NCBI RefSeq assembly: GCF_022012445.1
Contig: NZ_JAKLTS010000023.1
Span: forward strand, 1-34,592
From: Massilia sp. TS11
GTDB taxonomy: Bacteria; Pseudomonadota; Gammaproteobacteria; Burkholderiales; Burkholderiaceae_D
DNA: 34,592 nucleotides
Direction: 5' to 3'
Numbering within the stretch: position 1 is the first letter of the stretch; each line of letters opens with the position of its first letter. Shown one piece after another: positions 7,905 through 15,679 of this stretch. The notes under the pieces are model-generated. The model saw only the letters and a program-made list of their open reading frames with translations, made no database searches and had not been told where the DNA came from. The translations under genes and the position numbers were made by a program.

Positions 7905-9158
7905 ATGCAGATCAGGAATCACAAGGGCGCCAGTGTGGCTCGTGCGCTGGCCTTCCTTGGGGCCATGGCCGGCTACGCCATCACGGCGCAGCCCGCCTTG
8001 GCCGCCGCAGCCGCCGCGGTCCGAAGCAGTTGCAGCGACGAGGTCACCACGATTTCCGGTGACTTTGAAGCGGCCGCGTATGCGCGTTGCGAGGTCGTCA
8101 AGCGCGGGCAGTTCAAGCTGACGATCGCGCCCGAAGATGGCAAGGTCACCAATTGCAGCCCGTGGTACGCGTTTGAGCTCAATAGCAGCCAGAGCCAGGC
8201 CGTATCGATCGAGCTGGACTACGCGAGCTGCGGCCACCGTTACCGTCCCAAGTTCCGCGTCGATGGCGGTGACTGGCAGGCCCTGCCGCTGCAGGATGTG
8301 AGCGTGGAAACCGCCAAGGGCAAGACCTCGGGCGGCGGCAAACCGATCCAGAACGCGACGCTGCGCCTGAATCTGCCGAAGGGCAAAGTGCAAGTGGCGG
8401 CGCAGCCCTTGTTCCTGACGAAAGACCATGCGGCCTGGCTCGACCGTGTGTCGACCCTGCCGAGCGTCAGCCGCAGCCTGCTCGGCAAGTCGCGCGAGGG
8501 CCGGCCGATCGAGCGGATCACCATCCGCGAGCCGGGCGAGTCGCCGGTGCGCCATGTGGTGCTGACCGGCCGCCAGCATCCGCCCGAAACGACCGGGGCG
8601 ATTGCGATGCAGGCGTTTATCGAACGTCTGCTCGAAGATGACAGTCTGGCGCGCCGCTATCGCACGCGCTATGCCACCGATGCCGTGCCGCTGCTCAATC
8701 CCGATGGGGTGGCGCGCGGGCATTGGCGCCACAATCTGGGCGAGCTCGACCTCAATCGCGACTGGGGCGGCTTTACCCAACCCGAGACCCAGCTGATGCG
8801 TGATCTGCTGGCCAGCCTGAGCCAGCCCGATGGCCATCGCCTGCGCCTGTTCTTCGACTTCCACTCGACCCATCACGACACGATCTACACCTTGACCGAC
8901 GATCAGGTGACGAGCCCGGCCGGTTTCACGGCCAAGTGGCTGTCGACTTTCCAGGCCATGATTCCGGAGAAGAAGCTGCGCATCGACCCCGGCTACAACC
9001 GTGGCTTGCCCACCTCCAAGACCTGGGTCTACGAGGCCTACAAGATGCCGACCGCGACCTATGAAGTGGGCGACGAGACCAACCCGGCCGAAATCCGCCG
9101 CGACGCCCGCGCCGGTGCCGAGGCCATGATGCTGACACTGCTGGCAATCGATGAATAA
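7905..9158 (+). CDS. exported M14-family zinc carboxypeptidase with N-terminal M14_N-like domain
   Basis: The 417-residue protein begins with a signal peptide ending near the AQPALA at residues 28-33. An N-terminal beta-rich domain (about 45-165, including SPWYAFEL) resembles the domain that precedes the catalytic region in cytosolic-carboxypeptidase-like M14 enzymes. The catalytic domain shows the zinc ligands H225 and E228 (RQHPPET), the substrate-binding N284-R285 (DLNRDW), the third zinc ligand H320 (DFHSTHHD) and the general base E387 (ATYEVGDE). All expected M14 residues are therefore present. It should remove C-terminal residues from peptides in the periplasm. An AAGGGAG sequence lies 7 bases before the ATG, and the gene overlaps the next one by 8 bases. 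Together these indicate one operon with the receptor. Confidence 0.92.
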   Translation: MQIRNHKGASVARALAFLGAMAGYAITAQPALAAAAAAVRSSCSDEVTTISGDFEAAAYARCEVVKRGQFKLTIAPEDGKVTNCSPWYAFELNSSQSQAVSIELDYASCGHRYRPKFRVDGGDWQALPLQDVSVETAKGKTSGGGKPIQNATLRLNLPKGKVQVAAQPLFLTKDHAAWLDRVSTLPSVSRSLLGKSREGRPIERITIREPGESPVRHVVLTGRQHPPETTGAIAMQAFIERLLEDDSLARRYRTRYATDAVPLLNPDGVARGHWRHNLGELDLNRDWGGFTQPETQLMRDLLASLSQPDGHRLRLFFDFHSTHHDTIYTLTDDQVTSPAGFTAKWLSTFQAMIPEKKLRIDPGYNRGLPTSKTWVYEAYKMPTATYEVGDETNPAEIRRDARAGAEAMMLTLLAIDE

Positions 9159-10734
9159 GTCCATCTTTCTTGGTGCGCTGGCAGTGATGGCTGGCTTCGC
9201 TCAGGCCGCCACGCCGCCCATGTATGACCTGCTGATCGTGAATGGCCGGGTGTTCGATGGCGACGGCCGCGCGCTTGAGGGCGCGGAAATCGCCATCCAA
9301 GGCGATCGTATCGTTGCCGTGGACAAGGGTCTGTCGCAGCGGGCAAGCGCGCGCCGCACGATCGATGCGCGCGGCATGATTGTCGCACCGGGCTTTGTCG
9401 ATCCGCATACGCATGCGGCTGCGGCGCTCACCGCACCGGAGGCCGCCAAGCGCGCCAATCTGGCCTGGGCTTTCCAGGGCGTCACCACGGTCGTCGTTGG
9501 TAACGATGGCGATGGCCTGGCCGATCCTGCGCGCGCCACCGCGCCCACGGGTACCAATTACGCTTTCCTGAGCGGCTTTGGTCGCGTCCGGCGCGAGGTG
9601 ATTGGCGAAGTGGACCGCGCGCCCACCGCGGCCGAGCTGACCCAAATGCAGCAGGCCGTGGCGCGCGATATGTGCGCCGGTGCGCTCGGCTTCTCCACGG
9701 GCCTGTACTACGCCCCACAAAGTTTCGCGGCAACACCGGAAGTGATCGCCTTGGCCAGCGTAGCGGCCAAGATGGGCGGCTATTACGACACCCACCTGCG
9801 GGTGGAAGGCAACACCTCAATCGGCGTGCTCGGCGCGCTGGACGAGGCGCTGGAGATCACCGAAAAGGCCGGGCTGCCGCTGCACGTGGCGCACATCAAG
9901 GCGCTTGGTCCGGCCGTCTGGGGCAAGGCCGAGGCGATGATCGAGCGCATCGAGAAGGCGCGCGCCAGTGGGCGCAATGTGACGGCGGACCAATATCCGT
10001 GGGACGCCTCGGGCACGCGCGTGTCGAGCGCCTTGCTGCCGCGCAGCGCCGTCGATGGGGGCATGGAAGCGATGCGCCGTCGCCTGGCGGATCCGGCCAA
10101 GGCTGCCGAAATCGAAGCCGCGATCAACGACAACATCGGCAATCGCGGCGGAGCTGATCGCCTGCTGGTGACTGGCATCATCGGCAATCCGGGCGTGGCC
10201 GCTGGCAAGACGCTGGCACAGCTCGCGAGCGAAGCGGGGTCGACTCCGGCCAAGGTGGCGATGGACATTCTGCGCAAGGGCGACGCCAATCTCGCGTCCT
10301 TCAACATGAGCGCAGAAAACATCAAGGCCTTTGCCTACAAGGACTGGGTGGTCACCGGTTCGGATGGCAGCACCGGCCATCCGCGCATGTATGCCTCCTT
10401 CCCCAAGGCCTGGAATGATCTTGTCCGCGAAGGCAATATGAGCATCGGCCGCTTCATCGCCCGCAGCAGTGGCGACACGGTCAAGGCCATCGGCCTGGAA
10501 GGGCGCGGCTTTTTGCGCAGCGGCCTGGCGGCCGATATCGTGATTCTCGATCCGGACCTGTTCAAGGCCGTCGCGACCTATGTCAACCCGACGGCACTGT
10601 CGGCCGGCGTGCAAACGCTGATCGTCAACGGTGTCGCCGTGATTGAGAACGGCAAGTACACGGGCGCGCTTCCCGGTAAGCAGCTGAAGAAGACCCAGAC
10701 CAGCGCCCAGTGCGGCACCGTGCCCAATCCTTGA
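9151..10734 (+). CDS. exported N-acyl-D-amino-acid deacylase (amidohydrolase superfamily)
   Basis: The 527-residue protein has a signal peptide (MNKSIFLGALAVMAGFAQA), so it should act in the periplasm, unlike the classical cytoplasmic D-aminoacylases. Amidohydrolase landmarks are in order: metal ligands H86 and H88 (GFVDPHTH), GALGFSTGLYY at 177-187, H215 (DTHLR), H248 (HVAHIK), ADQYPW at 279-284, D405 (GSDGS) and the closing ADIVILDP. The family hydrolyses N-acyl-D-amino acids or D-residue dipeptides. The metal-binding Cys of characterised D-aminoacylases, found in a GNCG motif, is Asp here (GNDG, D119), so the metal site may differ. The start codon overlaps the stop of the carboxypeptidase gene (ATGAATAA), implying coupled translation. 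A strong terminator follows the gene. Confidence 0.9.
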   Translation: MNKSIFLGALAVMAGFAQAATPPMYDLLIVNGRVFDGDGRALEGAEIAIQGDRIVAVDKGLSQRASARRTIDARGMIVAPGFVDPHTHAAAALTAPEAAKRANLAWAFQGVTTVVVGNDGDGLADPARATAPTGTNYAFLSGFGRVRREVIGEVDRAPTAAELTQMQQAVARDMCAGALGFSTGLYYAPQSFAATPEVIALASVAAKMGGYYDTHLRVEGNTSIGVLGALDEALEITEKAGLPLHVAHIKALGPAVWGKAEAMIERIEKARASGRNVTADQYPWDASGTRVSSALLPRSAVDGGMEAMRRRLADPAKAAEIEAAINDNIGNRGGADRLLVTGIIGNPGVAAGKTLAQLASEAGSTPAKVAMDILRKGDANLASFNMSAENIKAFAYKDWVVTGSDGSTGHPRMYASFPKAWNDLVREGNMSIGRFIARSSGDTVKAIGLEGRGFLRSGLAADIVILDPDLFKAVATYVNPTALSAGVQTLIVNGVAVIENGKYTGALPGKQLKKTQTSAQCGTVPNP

Positions 10735-10753
10735 GCCCAGTCGCCCCGCAAAC

Positions 10754-10779
10754 AAAGCCCCGCATGTCGGGGCTTTTTT
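10754..10779 (+). terminator. intrinsic terminator of the receptor-peptidase-deacylase operon
   Basis: A perfect 9-bp stem AAAGCCCCG / CGGGGCTTT with loop CATGT runs directly into a six-T tract. It begins 20 bases after the deacylase stop codon. Confidence 0.92.
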
Positions 10780-10860
10780 GTTGTCGCGCAATTCTCGATA
10801 TTTCTGGACGTCAATAATGACCTCTCCTGAGTGCCAACACCGTTCAAGCGGGGCGCATCC

Positions 10861-11319
10861 ATGTCGAGATTTGTACGCGGTCTGTTTGACCGAATCAGCG
10901 ATGACTGCCTTGACGATCGGCCTTTGAATCTGGAGGCTTCGCGGCGCTGGATTACGGCCGATCTCGAGGCGCTGCTTAACACCCGCTCGGCCTATTCTGC
11001 CGATGCCCTGGCCGACTATCCGGAAGTGGGCGCCTCTGTCATGAATTACGGCCTGATCGATTTCGCTAACAAGTGTTTGACCAGCGACACCGATCAGCGT
11101 GCCATTTGCCAGGCGGTGCGCCTGGCGATTGAGCGGCATGAGCCCAGGTTGAGAAAGGTGTCGGTCTCGCTGCAGCCGAAGAAGGGCGGCATCAATCGGA
11201 TGGACTTCGTGATTACGGCGGAGTTGAAGGGCTTTCATGAGGCCGAGCGGATGCAATTCAATGCCACATTCCAGCCGTCCTTGCAGCGTTATTCGATCGA
11301 GACGTTTCGTCAGGTGTAA
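10861..11319 (+). CDS. tssE: T6SS baseplate protein TssE (gp25-like)
   Basis: The 152-residue product shows the gp25-like pattern: LFDRISDD near the N-terminus, DLEALLNTR, then SVMNYGLID, and RLAIERHEPRLRKVSVSL. TssE is part of the cytoplasmic TssE-TssF-TssG wedge of the T6SS baseplate, the platform on which the sheath assembles. The ATG at 10861 was preferred to a GTG at 10831, because TssE proteins begin close to the LF-x-R motif and neither start has a strong ribosome-binding site. It is the first gene of a compact tssE-tssF-tssG operon; tssF starts 9 bases after its stop. No sheath, Hcp, ClpV or membrane-complex gene is adjacent. Confidence 0.9.
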   Translation: MSRFVRGLFDRISDDCLDDRPLNLEASRRWITADLEALLNTRSAYSADALADYPEVGASVMNYGLIDFANKCLTSDTDQRAICQAVRLAIERHEPRLRKVSVSLQPKKGGINRMDFVITAELKGFHEAERMQFNATFQPSLQRYSIETFRQV

Positions 11320-11328
11320 GGGGACGCC

Positions 11329-13134
11329 ATGGATGCACTCTTAGGCCAGTATGAGCGGGAGCTCGCGCGCTTGCGTGTTCTGTGTAGAGAGTACGCGGAA
11401 CGCTATCCGAAGATCGCCGCCAGACTGAGGATGGATGGCGATGCCTGCGATGACCCGCATGTGGAGCGGCTGATCGAGGCGGTGGCGCTGATGAGCGCAC
11501 GGATATCCCAGCGACTCGATGATTCGGTTCCCGAGTTCACGGAAGCGCTACTCCATCAGCTATATCCTCATTATCTGCGGCCATTTCCGTCCTGTGCGAT
11601 TGCACGTTTTGTCGGAGAGGGCGGCGCTGGGGCCACACATGCTGTTGCGCGCGGCACGCGGCTGGATACCACGCCACATCAAGGCCTGCCTTACACATTT
11701 ACGACGGCGTATTCAATTGCGCCATCCCCGATCTCGATTCTCGCCGCTGAATTCCATCTTGGTATGCCCTCGGATTTGCCGATCGAGGACGATGCTGATG
11801 CCAGCATCTCTCTGCTGCTGAAAGTGTCCGAGGAGGCGCGGGCGACGCGCCTCTTTATCGACGGCGATGCTTCGTTTTCCGCCGCGCTGCGTGACGCGCT
11901 GTTTATGAATGTAGCGAAGGTCTATGCGCAAACGGAACCCGATGGCCCGTGGCGAGCGCTTTCCTCTGTGCCACTGAGGCCGGTGGGTTTTGAAGAATCG
12001 GATGCCTTAATTCCATTTGAGGCCAAATCCGAGATCGCCTATCGTCTTTTAACGGAGTACTTTGCCTATCCTGAGAAATTCAATTTCTTTGATCTCGATG
12101 TCGGCGAGGTGATTCGGACGCACGCTGCTGTAAATGGACAGCTTGGCCTGCGATTGATCTTGAAAGGCATTCGAGGCGATTCGCCGCGCGCGCGCTTGCT
12201 AAGTGGGCTGTCGTCAAGGAATCTTCTGCTCGGATGCACGCCTGTGGTAAATCTATTCAAGCGCCCGGGCGTGCCGCGTGTTGTCGACCTGCGGGCGACG
12301 GATTGCGCTCTCCTGGCCGATAACGCACGGCCGGAAGCCTATGAAATCTATTCCGTCGACCGGGTCGCGCTGATGCCGACGCACGCAAAGGGCAATGCCG
12401 TCGTCGAGTTTCTACCTTTCTATGCAAACAGCCATAGTGTCGGCAACAACGGTAAGGGGCACTATTGGCTAATGCGGCACGACGATGCGCTGCGCGTATG
12501 CAGCCCCGGTCACGAGACATCACTTTCTCTTGTCGGGCTGGAGGGCGAACCGCTTGAATTTGAAAGCCATGTTCTTTCCGTCGAGCTCAGTTGTACGAAT
12601 CGTGATCTGCCCAGCGACATGCAGTGCGGCGCGCCGGAAGGGGATCTGTTCATTCCCGGAACAAAAGGCCCGGATCAGATTCGATTGATTCGCCGGCCCG
12701 CCAAGGCGGCGCGATTCGCCCATTCTGGCGATTCGCATTGGCGATTGATTTCGCATTTATCCTGCACGCACCAGACCCTGATGCAAGCCGGTGTCGAGGG
12801 ATTGCGCGAGATACTGAGTTTGTATGACATCGCCCAGTCGAGCATCTCTCGCCGCATTATTGGCGGCATCCGAAGTCTGCATGCTTCGCCGAGCAGCACG
12901 TGGATGCGATTTAAGGGCAATGCGGTACTGGTTTTTGGCGTGGAGGTGCGTGTAACGGTCGATGAAGAAGCGTTTGCCGGAACCAGCATTCACCTCTTTG
13001 CGCAGGTCCTCGACTTTTTCTTTGCTCAGAAAGTGGCGCTCAATACCTTTATCGAGCTGGTCCTGCTTTCCCACCAAACAGGAAAGGAAGTCTACCGATG
13101 CCAAGCGCGCTCCGGAATGCAGAGCCTTCTCTGA
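11329..13134 (+). CDS. tssF: T6SS baseplate subunit TssF
   Basis: The 601-residue product has the family signature at its N-terminus. YERELARLR is followed by EYAERYPKIAARLRM, a DPHVERLIEAVALMSARI stretch, then LLHQLYPHYLRPFPSCAI. Full length matches the family's usual size of about 600 residues. TssF is the large subunit of the TssE-F-G baseplate wedge and contacts VgrG and TssK in the cytoplasm. An AAGGGGA sequence lies a few bases before the ATG at 11329. The 3' end overlaps tssG by 37 bases. Codon use is less biased than in the receptor operon: codons such as TTA, CTA and TCA occur. Confidence 0.95.
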   Translation: MDALLGQYERELARLRVLCREYAERYPKIAARLRMDGDACDDPHVERLIEAVALMSARISQRLDDSVPEFTEALLHQLYPHYLRPFPSCAIARFVGEGGAGATHAVARGTRLDTTPHQGLPYTFTTAYSIAPSPISILAAEFHLGMPSDLPIEDDADASISLLLKVSEEARATRLFIDGDASFSAALRDALFMNVAKVYAQTEPDGPWRALSSVPLRPVGFEESDALIPFEAKSEIAYRLLTEYFAYPEKFNFFDLDVGEVIRTHAAVNGQLGLRLILKGIRGDSPRARLLSGLSSRNLLLGCTPVVNLFKRPGVPRVVDLRATDCALLADNARPEAYEIYSVDRVALMPTHAKGNAVVEFLPFYANSHSVGNNGKGHYWLMRHDDALRVCSPGHETSLSLVGLEGEPLEFESHVLSVELSCTNRDLPSDMQCGAPEGDLFIPGTKGPDQIRLIRRPAKAARFAHSGDSHWRLISHLSCTHQTLMQAGVEGLREILSLYDIAQSSISRRIIGGIRSLHASPSSTWMRFKGNAVLVFGVEVRVTVDEEAFAGTSIHLFAQVLDFFFAQKVALNTFIELVLLSHQTGKEVYRCQARSGMQSLL

Positions 13135-14168
13135 TCAGCCGGCTGGAATTGGCGCCGTACCGCTATCCATTCTTCCAGCTTATTAGCCTCCTTCTGCGCC
13201 ATCTGGCTTTACGTGGCGTTCCTTATGAGAGGGCATTTGACGGCGTCATCCGGTTTCGAAATTCCTTATCGCTGACTTTTCCCGCGAGTGAAATTCAGAG
13301 TCTTGTTATTGAGCTCGACAATTCGGAAACCACAGGCTTTATCAAGGGGCTCCACATCACCCCCGCCTTCATCGGTTTGCTGGGCGTGATGGGTAGCTTG
13401 CCCTTGCACGATACGGAGCGCCTGCTTGGAATTGAGCGCGAGGGGAGGGGCACCGGGGAATATGAATTGGTCAATCTGGTATCCAACCGGATGATTGGTC
13501 TTTTCTACGAGGCGCAAGGGAAGTACCGCGTTGAACATAGCCTGCAGATTCAGGGAATAGATTCTTTGCTGCCGAAGCTGGCCGCATTGGCTGGTTATGA
13601 TGGCGGCGGTTCGAAATCGCCTTTGTTGCCAATGCGAGTCATGGCCTTCTATGCCGCGCAGCTCAGGTCGCGTCCATTATCGAAATCAAGCATGGAACGC
13701 ATCTTGAGTGAATCGCTCGGTGTCACCGTCTCAGTGGAGTCCTTTGCCGGAACCTGGGTGCCAATTCCGGAAACACAGCGGTCGGATTTCAGCGCCCGGC
13801 CGCTGCGGCTTGGATTCGGCGTCCCGCTGGGGAAAAGAATCTGGCGTTGCGATACGAATGCCGTGTTACACATTGGTCCGGTCGACGAGGGGTACATGCG
13901 CGCGTTCTTCCCCGGTGGCGATTCGTTATCGCAGCTTTCGGCATTAATGGCGCTATTTGCGGTGCCAGGAATAGCGTTCGAGGCCAAATTACACCTGCGG
14001 CCTTCGTGTATTCGTCCAATCGTTCTGAGCCGACTACAGGGAAAATCACAGCGCCTGGGTTGGAACACATTTCTGACGACGCAGCCAGGCGTCAGCCGCA
14101 AGCCAGAATTGCGACTCAATCTCGATGACCTAGGGCTCAGGGATGCGGTCGGGTTGAGTGCAATGTAA
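13098..14168 (+). CDS. tssG: T6SS baseplate subunit TssG
   Basis: The 356-residue product starts MPSALRNAEPSLISRLE and continues with APYRYPFFQLISLLLRHLA, the typical TssG opening. Other family features are VIRFRNSLSLTFPASEI, a GLLGVMGSLPLH segment and a C-terminal region with PLGKRIWRCDTNAVLHIGP. TssG pairs with TssF in the baseplate wedge. The start lies inside the end of tssF, with AAGGAAG about 7 bases upstream, consistent with coupled translation. A terminator follows, so this operon holds only tssE, tssF and tssG. Confidence 0.93.
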   Translation: MPSALRNAEPSLISRLELAPYRYPFFQLISLLLRHLALRGVPYERAFDGVIRFRNSLSLTFPASEIQSLVIELDNSETTGFIKGLHITPAFIGLLGVMGSLPLHDTERLLGIEREGRGTGEYELVNLVSNRMIGLFYEAQGKYRVEHSLQIQGIDSLLPKLAALAGYDGGGSKSPLLPMRVMAFYAAQLRSRPLSKSSMERILSESLGVTVSVESFAGTWVPIPETQRSDFSARPLRLGFGVPLGKRIWRCDTNAVLHIGPVDEGYMRAFFPGGDSLSQLSALMALFAVPGIAFEAKLHLRPSCIRPIVLSRLQGKSQRLGWNTFLTTQPGVSRKPELRLNLDDLGLRDAVGLSAM

Positions 14169-14221
14169 ATACTTAATTGATTTGCACGTCAGGTCACGGT
14201 AAGGCGGATCGTGAACAATAT

Positions 14222-14247
14222 GCCCGGTTCAGTTGACCGGGCTTTTT
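14222..14247 (+). terminator. intrinsic terminator after tssG
   Basis: A perfect 7-bp stem GCCCGGT / ACCGGGC with loop TCAGTTG is followed by five T residues. It lies 53 bases after the tssG stop. The rest of the 14169-14365 gap holds no visible gene. Confidence 0.9.
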
Positions 14248-14365
14248 ATTGCCTGCGTCCCGGGAGTGTGTCCGCCAATCCCTAGTGAAGAGCATGCCAA
14301 GGCAGTCCTGATAGCGCATGCCGGCTACATTTCCGCCAAATATAAAGAGACAAAGCAGAGAACAC

Positions 14366-15661
14366 ATGAGTCATTTAGAAATTTATCGTTCCAAACGCTG
14401 TGATCCAGAAACCGCTGTCGCGCTCGTGCGTGATGGTGATGCGATTGTCGTACCGACTGGCGCCGGCGAACCGCCAGCGCTGCTGACGGCGCTGTCGGAT
14501 CGCCGAAAGAGCCTGCATGGCGTATCGATTCACCAGATTTTGGCAGTAAAGAAGTTTGGCTACTTTGATCCGGAAACCGTCGACCATATCCGACATTCGG
14601 CCTTCTTCCTTGGCGGGGCCTCGCGCACCGGCGCCCAGCAGGGCTGGTGTGACGTCATTCCCTCGCACTTTTCGGAAATCCCCAGCTTGATCCGGCGGCG
14701 CGAGGTGAAGGCGGATGTTGTCTTTGCGCTTGCCTCGCCGATGGACGAAAACGGCTATTTCGCCTTGGGTCTTGGTGCTGATTACACGATGGCCGCTGTC
14801 GAGATGGCGCGTACCATTATTTTGGAAGTCAATCCGAATGTGCCTTATACATTTGGGAAGTGCCATGTTCACGTGTCGCAGGTGAGTGCGATTGTTGAAA
14901 GTGAAGCACCCGTGCTCGAAGTCGGCATGCCGGTGATTGGGCCCGTGCAGGAGGCAATTGGCAGCTATGTGGCCGATCTGATCGAGGATGGCTCGACGCT
15001 GCAAATCGGCTATGGCGGGATTCCGGATGCCGTCGTTATGCAATTGCGTGGCAAACGCAATTTGGGCATCCACTCGGAAATGATCGGTGATGGCATTCTG
15101 TCGCTGGTGGAAGCCGGAGCCGTGGATGGCAGCCGCAAGCAGTTTGATGTGGGCCGCATTATTGGCACCTTTGCCCTCGGTTCGGCGCGGCTCTACCAGT
15201 TTATGAATCGCAATCCGAATCTGGAAATGCATCCGTCGGATTACACGAATGACCCTTACCTGGCCGGCCGCCAGCCAAAACTCGTGGCGATCAATGCCAG
15301 CCTGCAGATTGACCTGATCGGCCAGTGCGGCTCCGAAAGTCTGGCCCACGCCCCGTATTCCGGCACCGGCGGCCAGAGCGATTTTGTCCGGGCGGCCAAT
15401 CGCTCCGAGGGCGGCAAGGCGTTTATCGTCCTGCCATCGACAGCGAAGAACGACACGCTATCGCGCATTGTGCCGGTGCTGAGTCCAGGCACGCATGTCA
15501 GTACCAGCAAAAACGATGTCAATTATGTGGTCACGGAATTTGGCGTCGCTCAATTGCGTGGTAAGACGCTGCGCCAGCGTGCCGCCGAGTTGATCTCCAT
15601 TGCCCACCCGGATTTCCGTGCCGAGCTTCGCGCGCAGGCAAAGAGTCTGGGACTGATGTGA
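14366..15661 (+). CDS. CoA-transferase / acyl-CoA hydrolase of the 4-hydroxybutyrate CoA-transferase (Cat2/AbfT-like) family
   Basis: The 431-residue protein matches the acetyl-CoA hydrolase/transferase family end to end. Visible motifs are IGYGGIPDAV at 214-223, GIHSEMIGDG at 234-243 with the expected catalytic glutamate E238, GQCGSES at 319-325 and SGTGGQSDF at 332-340. In this class the glutamate forms a covalent CoA thioester during transfer between carboxylates, or hydrolyses acyl-CoA. Substrate cannot be told from sequence; acetate, succinate, butyrate and 4-hydroxybutyrate are family options. The ATG at 14366 was chosen because it gives the family's usual length; an in-frame ATG at 14318 would add 16 residues without homology-like character. 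It is a single gene lying between two T6SS-related operons, with no evident link to them. Confidence 0.9.
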   Translation: MSHLEIYRSKRCDPETAVALVRDGDAIVVPTGAGEPPALLTALSDRRKSLHGVSIHQILAVKKFGYFDPETVDHIRHSAFFLGGASRTGAQQGWCDVIPSHFSEIPSLIRRREVKADVVFALASPMDENGYFALGLGADYTMAAVEMARTIILEVNPNVPYTFGKCHVHVSQVSAIVESEAPVLEVGMPVIGPVQEAIGSYVADLIEDGSTLQIGYGGIPDAVVMQLRGKRNLGIHSEMIGDGILSLVEAGAVDGSRKQFDVGRIIGTFALGSARLYQFMNRNPNLEMHPSDYTNDPYLAGRQPKLVAINASLQIDLIGQCGSESLAHAPYSGTGGQSDFVRAANRSEGGKAFIVLPSTAKNDTLSRIVPVLSPGTHVSTSKNDVNYVVTEFGVAQLRGKTLRQRAAELISIAHPDFRAELRAQAKSLGLM

Positions 15662-15679
15662 GGGCATTAGCGTTTTCAT

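Noticed and set aside
7854..9164. Antisense ORF of 436 codons opposite the carboxypeptidase
   Set aside because: In-register shadow of a gene with complete M14 catalytic residues.
9817..11256. Antisense ORF of 479 codons over the deacylase end and tssE
   Set aside because: It crosses a strong terminator and two unrelated sense genes, and has no domain or ribosome-binding site.
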